From positions 46,395,257-46,459,256 of the forward strand of contig OX457031.1 in assembly GCA_949752745.1 (NCBI GenBank): a stretch of 64,000 nt of DNA. Direction: 5' to 3'. Shown here piece after piece: positions 19,692-29,360 of the stretch. How positions within the stretch are numbered: the stretch's first letter is position 1; every line of letters starts with the position of its first letter. A program made the translations under genes and the position numbers. Under the pieces are notes generated by a model. The model saw only the letters and a program-made list of their open reading frames with translations. It did not search any database and was not told the origin of the DNA. This DNA comes from Protula sp. h YS-2021. Taxonomy: Eukaryota; Annelida; Polychaeta; Sabellida; Serpulidae.

Positions 19692-20182
19692 GGTGCTTTT
19701 TTCTTGACAGTTAAATCCATTATCTTGTCTCAGCTACAGGCCCTAGGATCACAAAACTTTGTAGTTACGTAGAACTTGGTTTCAGGGTATGCATCCCGCC
19801 TTTTTTCGTCTACGATTTCGTTTTTATGCTTAAAATGCCATGCGAACACAACTGATTTTAGAATAAATAACAAGTGTTGAATACAGCGCATTTAAAAGCA
19901 GAGTAACGGTTGAGCAAAACAGCACAGCTTATGGGAGTTACGCGAGCTCTGCCTGCATAGAGAAAAGGTGCTAGTCCGTTAATCAACAAAGCCGTTGAGT
20001 CAACATAACCAAGCAGATGAACCTGCCAGCCGCATACGTGCTGCGCCATTATTACAGACTATGCGGCTTGTAAAAAAAAACTTCATATTGTTTAAGAAAT
20101 AATAAGCCGTTCTAAGAAATATTTTTAACTTTTAATGTTTGTCAAGTGCTGAAGAATTCGCTTGCAAAACGCGGTTCTTGTT
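19692..20182 (+). mobile_element. diverged Helentron-like element, copy C
   Basis: Follows the family order (TTCTTGACA, GGCCCTAGGA, TTTCGTCTACGATTTCG, AAAATGCCATG, TTGTCAAGTG, GCTTGCAAAACGCGGTTC) but with many substitutions and a different middle. It is an older or distinct subfamily. Confidence 0.6.
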
Positions 20183-20337
20183 TAAAGAACGGGTGTCGGA
20201 TCGTCAGAAACATATTTTTTGAAATTTGAATGGGCTGGAGGTGGGGATTAGCAAGTGCATTAACCATTATTTGGGAGCATGGCTGAGCATGTCGAAAACA
20301 GCATAGTGGTTGGAATAGTGAACTTGGAGCTTGTCAA

Positions 20338-20475
20338 TAGCTTGATCTGAACGTGTGCATGTCACTTTTTATTTTCGTCTTCGATTTCGCTTTCTTTATT
20401 AAAACGCTATGTGAAAAGAGTGTATTTTCAACATCTCAAGTGTTCAACATCTCGCTAGCGAAATACGGCTCTAGT
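20338..20475 (+). mobile_element. Helentron-like copy D, truncated and internally deleted
   Basis: Keeps GATCTGAACGTGTGCATGTC through the TTTCG stretch, then jumps to TCAAGTGTTCAACATC, the hairpin CTCGCTAGCGAAA and CTAGT (20471-20475). It abuts copy E directly. Confidence 0.75.
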
Positions 20476-21128
20476 TAACACTTGACAAGCTGTTAGCTTG
20501 CAAGGGTTATATGAATTTGTGCGAGCAGCCGTTCGTCCTTTTTTTCTTCTTGACACTTTTTCCAATTTTTTGTGTCTTCTTCTTTTTTGACACTATGGGC
20601 CCTAGGACCATGAAACTTTGGACTTGTGAAGAGTTTGATCTGAACGTGTGCATGTCACTTTTTATTTTCGTCTTCGATTTCGCTTTCTTTATTAAAACGC
20701 TATGTGAAAAGAGTGTATTTTCTGACAATAATTGCGCAGAACACCACACAGTTGGTCAGCTCTGTGCGAGCTTTCACTGCGTAAACAGATAATACAGCGT
20801 ATGCCTGATCAGTCACTCAAACGTTAAATCAACAAAAAGCAAACACTACTCGGCTTATAAGATGTATTCAAGCTGTGTTGTTTGCTAATATATTTAGCTG
20901 GTACTAAGTTATGAAACTATGGAGTTTTTTTTTGCAGTGGTCCGATTTTTAGAATATTATAAGCCGCATACATGCTGTGCCATACGCTCTGTACATAGTT
21001 GTATAACACACTATATGCATGTTGTAAAATACTTATATTACTCAAGAAATAACCCCTTGAAGGAAGTATTTTTGTGTTTTAATTTTTGTCAAGTGTTCAA
21101 CATCTCGCTAGCGAAATACGGCTCTAGT
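20476..21128 (+). mobile_element. Helentron-like copy E, complete
   Basis: Starts (T)AACACTTGACAA at 20477, with stem CAAGC-TGTTA-GCTTG, and ends with TTGTCAAGTGTT, CTCGCTAGCGAAA and CTAGT (21124-21128). It is longer than copy B because of an extra ~140-bp segment (GGTACTAAGTTATGAAACTA... to ...ATGTTGTAAAATAC). Confidence 0.8.
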
Positions 21129-21798
21129 TAACACTTGACAAGCTGTTAGCTTGCAAGGGTTATATGAATTTGTGCGAGCAGCCGTTCGTCCTTTTTTTCT
21201 TCTTGACACTTTTTCCAATTTTTTGTGTCTTCTTCTTTTTTGACACTATGGGCCCTAGGACCATGAAACTTTGGACTTGTGAAGAGTTTGATCAGAACGT
21301 GTGCATGTCACTTTTTATTTTCGTCTTCGATTTCGTTTTCTTTGTTAAAACGCCATGTGAAGACAGTGCATTTTCTGCAAGTAAATGCGCAGCATTTAAC
21401 GTAAGCACAGAACACCACACAGTTGGTCAGCTCTGTGCGAGCTTTCACTGCGTAAACAGATAACACAGCGTATGCCTGATCAGTCACTCAAACGTTAAAT
21501 CAACAAAAATCAAACACTACTCGGCTTATAAGATGTATTCAAGCGGTGTTGTTTGCTAATATATTTAGCTGGTATTAAGTTATGAAACTATGGAGTTTTT
21601 TTACAGTGGTCCGATTTTTTAGAATATTATAAGCCGCATATATGCTATGCCATAAGCTCTGTACATAGTTGTATAACACACTTTATGCATGTTGTAAAAT
21701 ACTTATATTATTCAAGAAATAACCCATTGAAGGAAGTATTTTTGTGTTTTAATTTTTGTCAAGTGTTCAACATTTCGCTAGTGAAATGCGGTTCTAGT
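21129..21798 (+). mobile_element. Helentron-like copy F, complete, head to tail with E
   Basis: Begins AACACTTGACAA at 21130, immediately after copy E's CTAGT+T, and ends CTAGT at 21794-21798. It shares the extra ~140-bp segment of copy E and is nearly identical to it, so E and F are a tandem pair. F has an extra ~20 bp near 21380 that E lacks. Confidence 0.8.
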
Positions 21799-21815
21799 TA
21801 GGGTTTCTTACGCAT

Positions 21816-21851
21816 AGGACTTTTCTACGCCACTATCCGTAGAAAAGTCCT
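21816..21851. other. perfect 14-bp stem, 8-nt loop hairpin
   Basis: AGGACTTTTCTACG (21816-21829) pairs with CGTAGAAAAGTCCT (21838-21851), and a T-run follows. A related palindrome, AGAAAAGGCCTTTTCT, lies at 22326-22341 and AAAAAGGCCTTTTCTATGG at ~22494. The role is unknown. Confidence 0.8.
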
Positions 21852-21899
21852 TTTTTCTTTTAACTATCAACCCTCAAAGCAATATACATTTGAATCTAT

Positions 21900-22293
21900 T
21901 TGTAAGTAAGTAGTTGGGACTTAAGTAGAACTTGATATGAACGTGTGCATGATACTTTTTATTTTCGCCTTCGCTTTCTTTTTCTTGTTTAAAACGCCAT
22001 GTGAAAAGAGTGTATTTTTTTTGCAAGCAAATACGGAGCATTTAAACCACAGCACAGAACACACAGTTGCTCAGCTTTGTGCGAGCTCTCACTACGTAAA
22101 TAGATAACACGGCGTATGCCTGATCAGCCCATAAACCTTAAGTCAGCAAAAACCAAACACTACTCGTGTTATAAGACGTATTCAAGCTGTGTTGTTTGCA
22201 ATATATTATTCAAGAAATAACTCATTGAAGAAGCACTTTGTGTTTTAATTTTTGTCAAGTGTTCACCTTTCGCTAGCGAAATGAGGTTCTAGT
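21900..22293 (+). mobile_element. Helentron-like copy G, 5' missing
   Basis: Matches the family from GGGACTTAAGTAGAACTTGA onward, through the polyadenine/TATA-like interior, to TTGTCAAGTGTTC, TTTCGCTAGCGAAA and CTAGT (22289-22293). Confidence 0.75.
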
Positions 22294-25200
22294 TTTATTA
22301 TTGGAATGACAGGCTGTTTTTACGTAGAAAAGGCCTTTTCTGCGGGTAAGCCCGTAGATTTTACCCGTGAATGCACCATCTCTCTGACTTTCCCCGTATT
22401 GGCTGTTTCTTTGTTAGTTGTTCCTGTTCCCATAGGGAGGCATAATGTCTGAAACTGAGCGCATGGAAAACTTACGCTCTCAAAGCACCTGTAAAAAGGC
22501 CTTTTCTATGGACATGAACATATTAAACTTTGTTGGCATTTGGCAAAAAGAAGTAAGTTTTCTCATCGGGCGTTTTTAGCGCCGTTTGCCACTGTGAAAA
22601 AAATGAAATATGAAATGCAGAATTTCTTTGTACAGTCAAAATATTGTAATGATATTGCATTAAAATGTTGAAAATGAGGGACTCTCAATATACTGGACAC
22701 CTTGCTAAATCGGACAAATTAGCTCATGCAGTCCCAGGAATTTCCGGTTTATTGAAGTTTTACTGTATCTCGTTTACTACGTGCGCCACGCGTAAACTAC
22801 ACTGTTTTTGAAAGACAGTACACAGTTTTGTTGTTTCATTTCATAAAAATACAATATTACGGTAATTCTTTGTATAAATGTTACATAAGGTAGATGAAGA
22901 AATTTTCAGTCCCAAAAATCATTGTTTCTCACTTTTGCATTGCATTATATGGGTTGGAGAAAGTGACAGGTAGATATATTATAAGTCTGCTTCAAGAAAT
23001 AAATACATATCGATATATAAGTTTTATTTCACGCGAATCGTTCTTTTATTTGTCACTGGTCCCGAAGCTAACCGTTTTCTAAGAATAGCTGTACAAGTTA
23101 AGTGCGGTTTGCTTCATTGATAAACAGCTAAAACGAGAGCTTTACTGCTGGCGTCGTTTTTGCTCCAACTCTGATTGCGCGTTCAAAAGTTAAACTTTCC
23201 TAGTGTAATTAAGTTCATAATGGACAGCGCATTCGCATTAATATGTTAAAGATTTTAACTTACATAAATGTTAACAGTGTCGAAATTTCCCTGTGTATAA
23301 CTTCGCTTAGAAGAAAAAAGTGCCGCTCTGGATCTTAATGTCATGACAAATCTTGAATGATGTAGAGCTGGAAGTAATACGGCATAAGCGTGCCGATTGC
23401 TCTGCGGGTGACGATCAGCTTGTTTTATGAAAACACCGCTTGTTACACTCTCGAGCCACGGTCTGAGAGATTTAGCGTCAGATCTTTCACAGCCGAAGTG
23501 TGGGAGATTTAAACACTATACAGGAACACAGAATCTACCCTCAATCCACCCTCTACCCCCCCCCCCCCCCCACCATCCGAACTGGTTTTTAAATAGTATG
23601 TCATTTACGTTTAATGTAAATGTAATGTATTTCGAACAAAATCCGGACTCTGGCATTGTTTCACAAAAGCCTGTGTCTGCTGATGCTTTCTCATTGATAT
23701 TATTTGCAAAATTGGTTTCGGGAGAAAAGTTACTGTCATATTGAAGCATTAAACCCCGCCCCACCTCCACCCCTACCCCAAATACCAACAAGAAGAAAAA
23801 TTAGCACTAAGATTCGACAACTATAGGATTTATTCTTTTTTTTTTTTTGGAACTCAGTCTTGTTTTCATTCATCTCAGAAGCAGGATTAACTTTTCGATT
23901 TAGCCCACGCGGTTAACACGTACCGTAGTTCACTGTTGCAATTTTTATAATTTAATCCAAAAGCTTGAACTTGAATTAAACAACTATGCTAACTTCTGGT
24001 TAACTTCCATGAATACTAACTAATCCAATCAATTTAAACACACCAGTAATTTTTCAATGTTGATCGAAAAAAAACCAATGTCGATTATGTGTGGTCAAAA
24101 CTGCAGTCAAGTCCTGTAGCAAAGCGGACATAAACCTGTTTTGACTGAACATGAAAATATTATTGACCACTGACTGAAATGTTGACCGACATGAAATTTT
24201 GGGCAACATTCCCTAACTGGCCAACAATGCTTCATGTTGACTCCAAATAATTCAATATTTGTTAATTAATATTGAATGATCTGCTTCATAGCACTTATTT
24301 TCCCTTAATCACATGTTGGTCAGAAAATGTAGTACCAATATGCACGTGGTAAACACGTCATCACGATAACAATATCCACCGTCACGAAATTCGGATTAAT
24401 ACAATGGACTGTTTTGTAACCAAGAGCGTCGTCCATGAAGTCAAATGTTTGAAATTTCCTAATTTTGTTTTCAAAATTTACTATCTTGTACAGAATAGCA
24501 CTTAACTTTAAAATATGATCTTTGTTTAATTCATGCAATGTCTTTGAATCACTCTTCTTAATTCACTTTCAAGCATTATCATGGAACAATAGATGATAAA
24601 CATATTTGATAGAATGTCTAAAATATTGCATTTTCCAATCCTACATACTATTAAGTTATCTAGATTTCCATTGAATGTACAGTAAACCATGTGTCAAATG
24701 TGACAAAAAAGTATCTATGAGAGTTAATCATTTAATACCGCTTGTTATCCAACAACTACGTAAAATATCTTCAGTCAATGTCATCCCACAGTTGCATTGT
24801 TGCTATGCTTCTTGCAAATGTAATAAATACAAATTTAATTAAGAAATGGTTGAAAACACTTTTTTTAAATTCGCCCTCTGATATTTGTCATCTTTGTTTT
24901 TGTTTCAATACGGGATTGCGAAAGGTCTAGTTCATTATATAAGTATTGATATGACCCATTTTAATGTGGGCCTGTTATGTCCATTGAATCAAGGTTTCGG
25001 GGATGTTGGTGAAGTACCCAGACATAAGCTTCCTTATCCCCATTATCGCTCATTTAAAAAACAGGCTTAGATGCTACCATATTATGACTTGTCAAGTTTT
25101 AGTGCGTTTTTTTTTCTGAAGAACCTTACCCTCTTGGAGATGACCAAAAGTTGCCGGGAATGGGACAGTGAGGATATTAGTCAAGAGCTTAATAGCATGG

Positions 25201-26257
25201 CAGGGATTTGTAAATATGTTTTGCACTATGGTGCCCATATGTTGAAATTCTACCGTTTTATACTATGACGAAAATATGCTCCCCGAATTCAGCAAAGCTG
25301 TTGCAGTATGTTAGAATTAAACCTAAATATGTAATAACCACATGGCTAATCGTTTGCTTAGCGATGACAAGTTATACATATGATTAAACACATAAACACG
25401 TAAGTTTATTAGATTGCTAATCCATATTATTTCCATATGATTGCCGTATTGCAAGTTGTGATCATTAACATTGTTAACCACTTCCATGGAGGATAACATA
25501 TAGTGAAGATTTGTGGTATCGCCCATAATGGTCACATATATCTCAACAATGTGGTCACTATATGTGATCAACATGTGTTTTTTTTTAAACGAGATAAAAT
25601 TTGTTTATCACATGCAAACATCACGCGACCCTATGAAATAACCGTTGTTTTCTAACAACAAACCTCTACAAGGTCTGAAGTGCATTAGGACCTCCTTGTT
25701 CCACAACCGGGATTCCCAGAAAATAGTTCTCTAATTGAAAGACAATAACAAGTTTTTTATGCACCCGCTTTGTGTTTATGTAAAATATCATTCTGGCGCG
25801 GAGAGCCAGTTTCGTTAAAAAACAGGCAGGTGGGGGATCAAAATTTTCATGCAGTACTCCCCTTTCCCACAAATCGGGGTTGAGGTTTCCACGTTTGGAT
25901 AAAAATGTTTATTATTTCAAAATTAGCACTCCGCGTTTAGGGGTCCTTTTTAAAAGTCATGGACACATATGGTAACCAGTTGGTTTGTGAGTTCCCCCCT
26001 GCCCGGGGGTAGTGTTTGGTTGGTAATTTCCAGTAGGATGGCATCCTCACAAAAGCTTTGCGACGGTGATGAGATAAATTAAAACTCACGCAGAACGAAT
26101 GTGGGTTTTTTAATATAGCAATGAGATACATATACGTGCTTTATGTTACTGGACTAGACTTCATAGCATAAAAAAATGAAAGTGAATCGGAATGCCGAGG
26201 CAGCTGGAATAAATAACACATATCTATTCCCAATATTTCCTAATGTTTATGTTGTAT
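22294..26257. other. long gene-poor stretch
   Basis: No coding region supported. Contains the AGAAAAGGCCTTTTCT palindrome (22326), a C-run at 23560-23572, short T-runs near 23840 and 25570, and a TTGACC/GGTCAA-rich stretch at 24060-24240. An AATAAA on the minus strand (25908-25913) may serve the exon at 26258-26881. Confidence 0.5.
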
Positions 26258-26881
26258 TCAGCCCCATCTATTGTTGGCATCGCCCTTTCCGTGTGTCTGC
26301 CTTAAGTTCTGGAACTGTCGCATGACTCCCAGTCCTTCTCGATCGTACGAGTCCGACTTTTTCCTCACGGCAAAACTGTTGTAGACTGGTTTCACTCGTT
26401 TGTAAAGATTGACAAGACTGGTCTCAGGATACCCAGATTGCTCTCTTTTCTGCCAGGGCTTGATAACTGAATTTTCCATTCCAACGTTTGCTCTAGAATC
26501 CCAGGATCTCGGTGAATAATGATTAGACCCAAAGGAGGCTATCTTAGCTCCGTCCTTCACATTATTCGGTTTTGTTAAAAACTCATTGTTTGCTTGATGA
26601 TTGGCTCTAGCGGCGATTTTTTTGTGGAACTTGATCAGTTGTAGCCAGCCGTTCAAATCACGGGTCATGGCCATTTGATAGTTTCGATTTCTTGTTGTCG
26701 GCAGGTGGTAATTTTTCGAAGTCCGTGATGAAGTTTTGGGCTGATTGAGACGACTTGCTTGGCGTGTTTCTTGCCATGACGTCATATCAAGGGGTGCGCA
26801 GGTCGCTTGTGTGAGTAAATATGCCAGTGCTATCGCATGGAGAGCGGAGACTGCGCAAGCTCCCGGATGCCGTCCTGCAAT
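26258..26881 (-). CDS. last exon of a possible secreted peptide precursor (207 codons visible)
   Basis: On the minus strand a pyrimidine-rich TGTGTTTTCAG ends at 26882, and the frame is open from 26881 to TGA 26258. The first ~30 residues include a hydrophobic run (A-V-S-A-L-H-A-I-A-L-A-Y-L-L) followed by T-C-A-P, like a signal peptide with cleavage after CA, so the start Met would be in an upstream exon. The rest is basic, rich in Asn/Arg/Ser, Cys-free, with dibasic sites (Q-K-R-E, Y-K-R-V, V-R-K-K-S). The last residue is Gly after R-W, a possible amidation donor. Known neuropeptide precursors have this layout; I recognise no specific family. It could also be a fortuitous ORF. Confidence 0.4.
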   Translation of the reverse strand: MAGRHPGACAVSALHAIALAYLLTQATCAPLDMTSWQETRQASRLNQPKTSSRTSKNYHLPTTRNRNYQMAMTRDLNGWLQLIKFHKKIAARANHQANNEFLTKPNNVKDGAKIASFGSNHYSPRSWDSRANVGMENSVIKPWQKREQSGYPETSLVNLYKRVKPVYNSFAVRKKSDSYDREGLGVMRQFQNLRQTHGKGDANNRWG

Positions 26882-27069
26882 CTGAAAACACACAGGCCAA
26901 AAATTACCCTTTTTGTTTAAGACTAACAACACTCGTTGATACTCAACTGCACCTAATTGACGTATTATTTGTTTGCTTTATGGAGTTTTTAATGTTTTGT
27001 ATTGATGGCGAGAAGAGATTATCGCATGATTTGATTACGCTTCTGTGTTTTTGTGCATGTGGTTTTTGT

Positions 27070-27108
27070 TTTGTTTGTTGTTGTTGTTGTTGTTGTTGTG
27101 CTTTTTTT
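27070..27108. repeat. (TTG)n microsatellite
   Basis: TTG repeats, ~8 units, then a T-run. Confidence 0.8.
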
Positions 27109-27123
27109 TGATATCACCAAAGG

Positions 27124-27675
27124 TTGCAAACTAGGGTAATGCTCAGACCGAAATTCAGGACAGATCATCCTCGCGCCAAGTGCAGAGCGTCATCGGGAAG
27201 AACATTCATGGACAGATCGCCCCCCGGCAAAGCGTCCATGGGCAGAACGTCCATGAGTACAAAGTCAACAGACAGAGCCCCCATGAGCAGAGCGTCCATG
27301 GGCGGAATGTTCACAGGCGGAACGTCCAAGAGTAGTACGTCTACCGATAGAGCGCCCAAGTCCAGAATCTCATAAACACGTCAGTGTCAACGGACAGAAC
27401 GTTCATGGACAGAACGAGCAGAGCAGAACGTCAACGGACAGAACGTCCATGAGTACAGTGTCCAAGGGCAGAATGCCCAGAAAAGAGCGTCTGTCGGTTC
27501 CACTGGCAGAAAGCTCAGGGGTAGAACGACTAAGGGCACAGTGTCCAGGGAGAGAACCACCGGGGGCAGAGTGTCCACGGACAGAACGACCATGGGCAGT
27601 GTCCACGGACAGAACGACCATTGGCAGAGTGTCCACCGACAGAACGACCACGGGCAGTGGTCCACTGGCAGAAAT
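27124..27675. repeat. 15-bp minisatellite 1 (CAGAACGTCCATGGG)
   Basis: About 35 imperfect 15-bp units with a GTCC or GACC core and C/AGAAC. The length keeps frames open on both strands, so several false ORFs arise here. No gene is proposed. Confidence 0.8.
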
Positions 27676-27734
27676 TTGTTAGTCATCATTTGGGACCACC
27701 AATGTCTTCCCATCTTCCCAGCAACCTCATTCCC

Positions 27735-27815
27735 GGTTATCTCACCTCCCCCCCCCCCCCCACCCCCACCGGGCTTTCTCACCTCAACTGTTTCATCCCC
27801 GGCTGTCTCAACCCG
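27735..27815 (-). repeat. short inverted copy of the GTGAGACAGCCGGGG minisatellite
   Basis: CACCGGGCTTTCTCACCTCA and CCCCGGCTGTCTCAA read as the reverse complement of the 28131-28785 array; interrupted by a C-run at 27749-27762. Confidence 0.6.
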
Positions 27816-28130
27816 TAAGCTATTTCATCCAGCTAGTTAACTCCAATGTATTTTTTACTATTTTATTTTTCTAGTATTATTTTTCTTGTTTTCTTTTTTT
27901 CTTTTTTTTTCTTTTTTTTTTGGCTTTTTTTTCACTTAAACCTTTGATGTCTTTGATTGGGTTTTAGAAAATAACTGCAGGTCAACGCATGGGTGATTAG
28001 CTTTGGTGCAATTATAATAAATTCAATAAAGCTGAAAACATTTTATCTCATTGGACCAGCGGATTTCTTTCCATAATACATCATATACTGGGATTGGTCA
28101 TTGATGGATTCCATGGCGATTCCCAACGTA

Positions 28131-28785
28131 CGTTGAGACAGCCAGGGTGAGACAGTCGGGGTGAGAGAACCGGGAATGATACAGCCGGGATAACATAGCC
28201 GGGGTGAGAGAGCCGGGGGTGAGACAGCCGGGGTGACAAAGCTGGAAGTTATACAGCCGGGGTGACATAAAGCCGGGATGAGAGATCCGGGGTGAGAGAG
28301 CCAGGGTGAGAGAGCCGGGGATGAGGCAGCCCGGGTGACACCACCGGGGATAAGATAGCAGGGGTGAGACAGCCGGGGTGACACAGGCGGGGGGTGAGAG
28401 AACCGAGGATGATACAGCCGGGGTGAGACAGCCGGGGTGAGAGAGCCGGGGGTGAGGCAGCCCGGATGACACAGCCGGGGATAAGATAGCAGGGGTTAGA
28501 CAGCCGGGGGTGACACAGCCGGGGGATGAGAGAACCGAGGATGATACAGCCGGGGTGAGACAGCCAGGGGTGAGAGAGCCAGGGTGAGAGAGCCGGGGAT
28601 GAGGCAGCCCGGGTGACACAGCCGGGGATAAGATAACAGGGGTGAGACAGCCGGGGGTGACACAGCCGGCGGTGAGAGAACCGAGGATGATACAGCCGGG
28701 GTGTTATAGCCGGGGTGAGAGAGCCGGGGTGACATAGCCGGGGTGAGACAGCCGGGGTGACATAGACGGGAGTGAGAGAGCCTAA
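28131..28785 (+). repeat. 15-bp minisatellite 2 (GTGAGACAGCCGGGG)
   Basis: About 42 units of GTGAGA-CAGCCGGGG with variants (GATGATACAGCCGGG, GATAAGATAGCAGGG). Longer blocks of ~100-130 bp are themselves repeated (GGATAAGATAGCAGGGGT near 28348, 28480 and 28625), so a higher-order repeat is present. The minus-strand translation looks like pentapeptide repeats, an effect of the unit length. Confidence 0.85.
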
Positions 28786-28799
28786 ACTCTTAAATTTCT

Positions 28800-29070
28800 T
28801 AGCAATTTGGTTAGCAGGGGGTGAGATATCATTAAATCATTTTTGATATCAATAAATATTTTTGGATATCTCTAAATATTTAATATCAAGAATAATTTTT
28901 AGATCAGTGACACATTAAGAGATATTAAAAATATAATTACATAGAGCAAAAATTTCTTTATGTCAAAAAAAGAATTGTTCAGATCCAAAAATAATTCCTG
29001 ATATAAAAAACAACAATTTCTGAGATAAAAAATTAATTCATGACATCAGTAATTGCTTAATAATTGTGAA
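28800..29070. repeat. AT-rich GATATC/ATTTTTGATATC degenerate array, locus 1
   Basis: Imperfect ~20-28-bp units built on TTTTTGATATCAA and variants in both orientations. The same texture recurs at 38410-39100 and 59760-60130. Confidence 0.6.
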
Positions 29071-29274
29071 AATGACATTCCGTATCATAGACCAAAATGG
29101 GGACGCAAACAAAGGAATTTCAGGAGTGGGCAAGCTTTTTCCCGCCCTCTTTAAAAAAAATTAATTGACTTCATTCAGATTCTGCGCACCAGACAACCGA
29201 AAAGTGGGGGTACTTTGATGGAGGGCCCCATGACACCTTATGATTATTGTCCAGACTGTGATTTCCATTTGAAA

Positions 29275-29360
29275 CCTTTCCGCGACGTTGATTAGACGTC
29301 GGATAATCGACGTCTGTGCAACATCGGCGGGTAGACGTTGTTTCCACTTCCACATTCAAA
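29275..29360. repeat. GACGTTG-family fragment, locus 3
   Basis: GCGACGTTGATTAGACGTCG followed by AATCGACGTC and GTAGACGTTG; short piece of the family seen at 5930-6572. Confidence 0.5.

Noticed and set aside
20511..21463. Two similar ~93-99-codon plus ORFs as a duplicated gene
   Set aside because: They are the same stretch of Helentron-like copies E and F; Phe-rich translation of T-runs.
27124..28785. Long open frames on both strands across the 15-bp arrays (up to 173 codons)
   Set aside because: Unit length is a multiple of three and units lack stops, so frames stay open by construction; no start context, signal or splice support.
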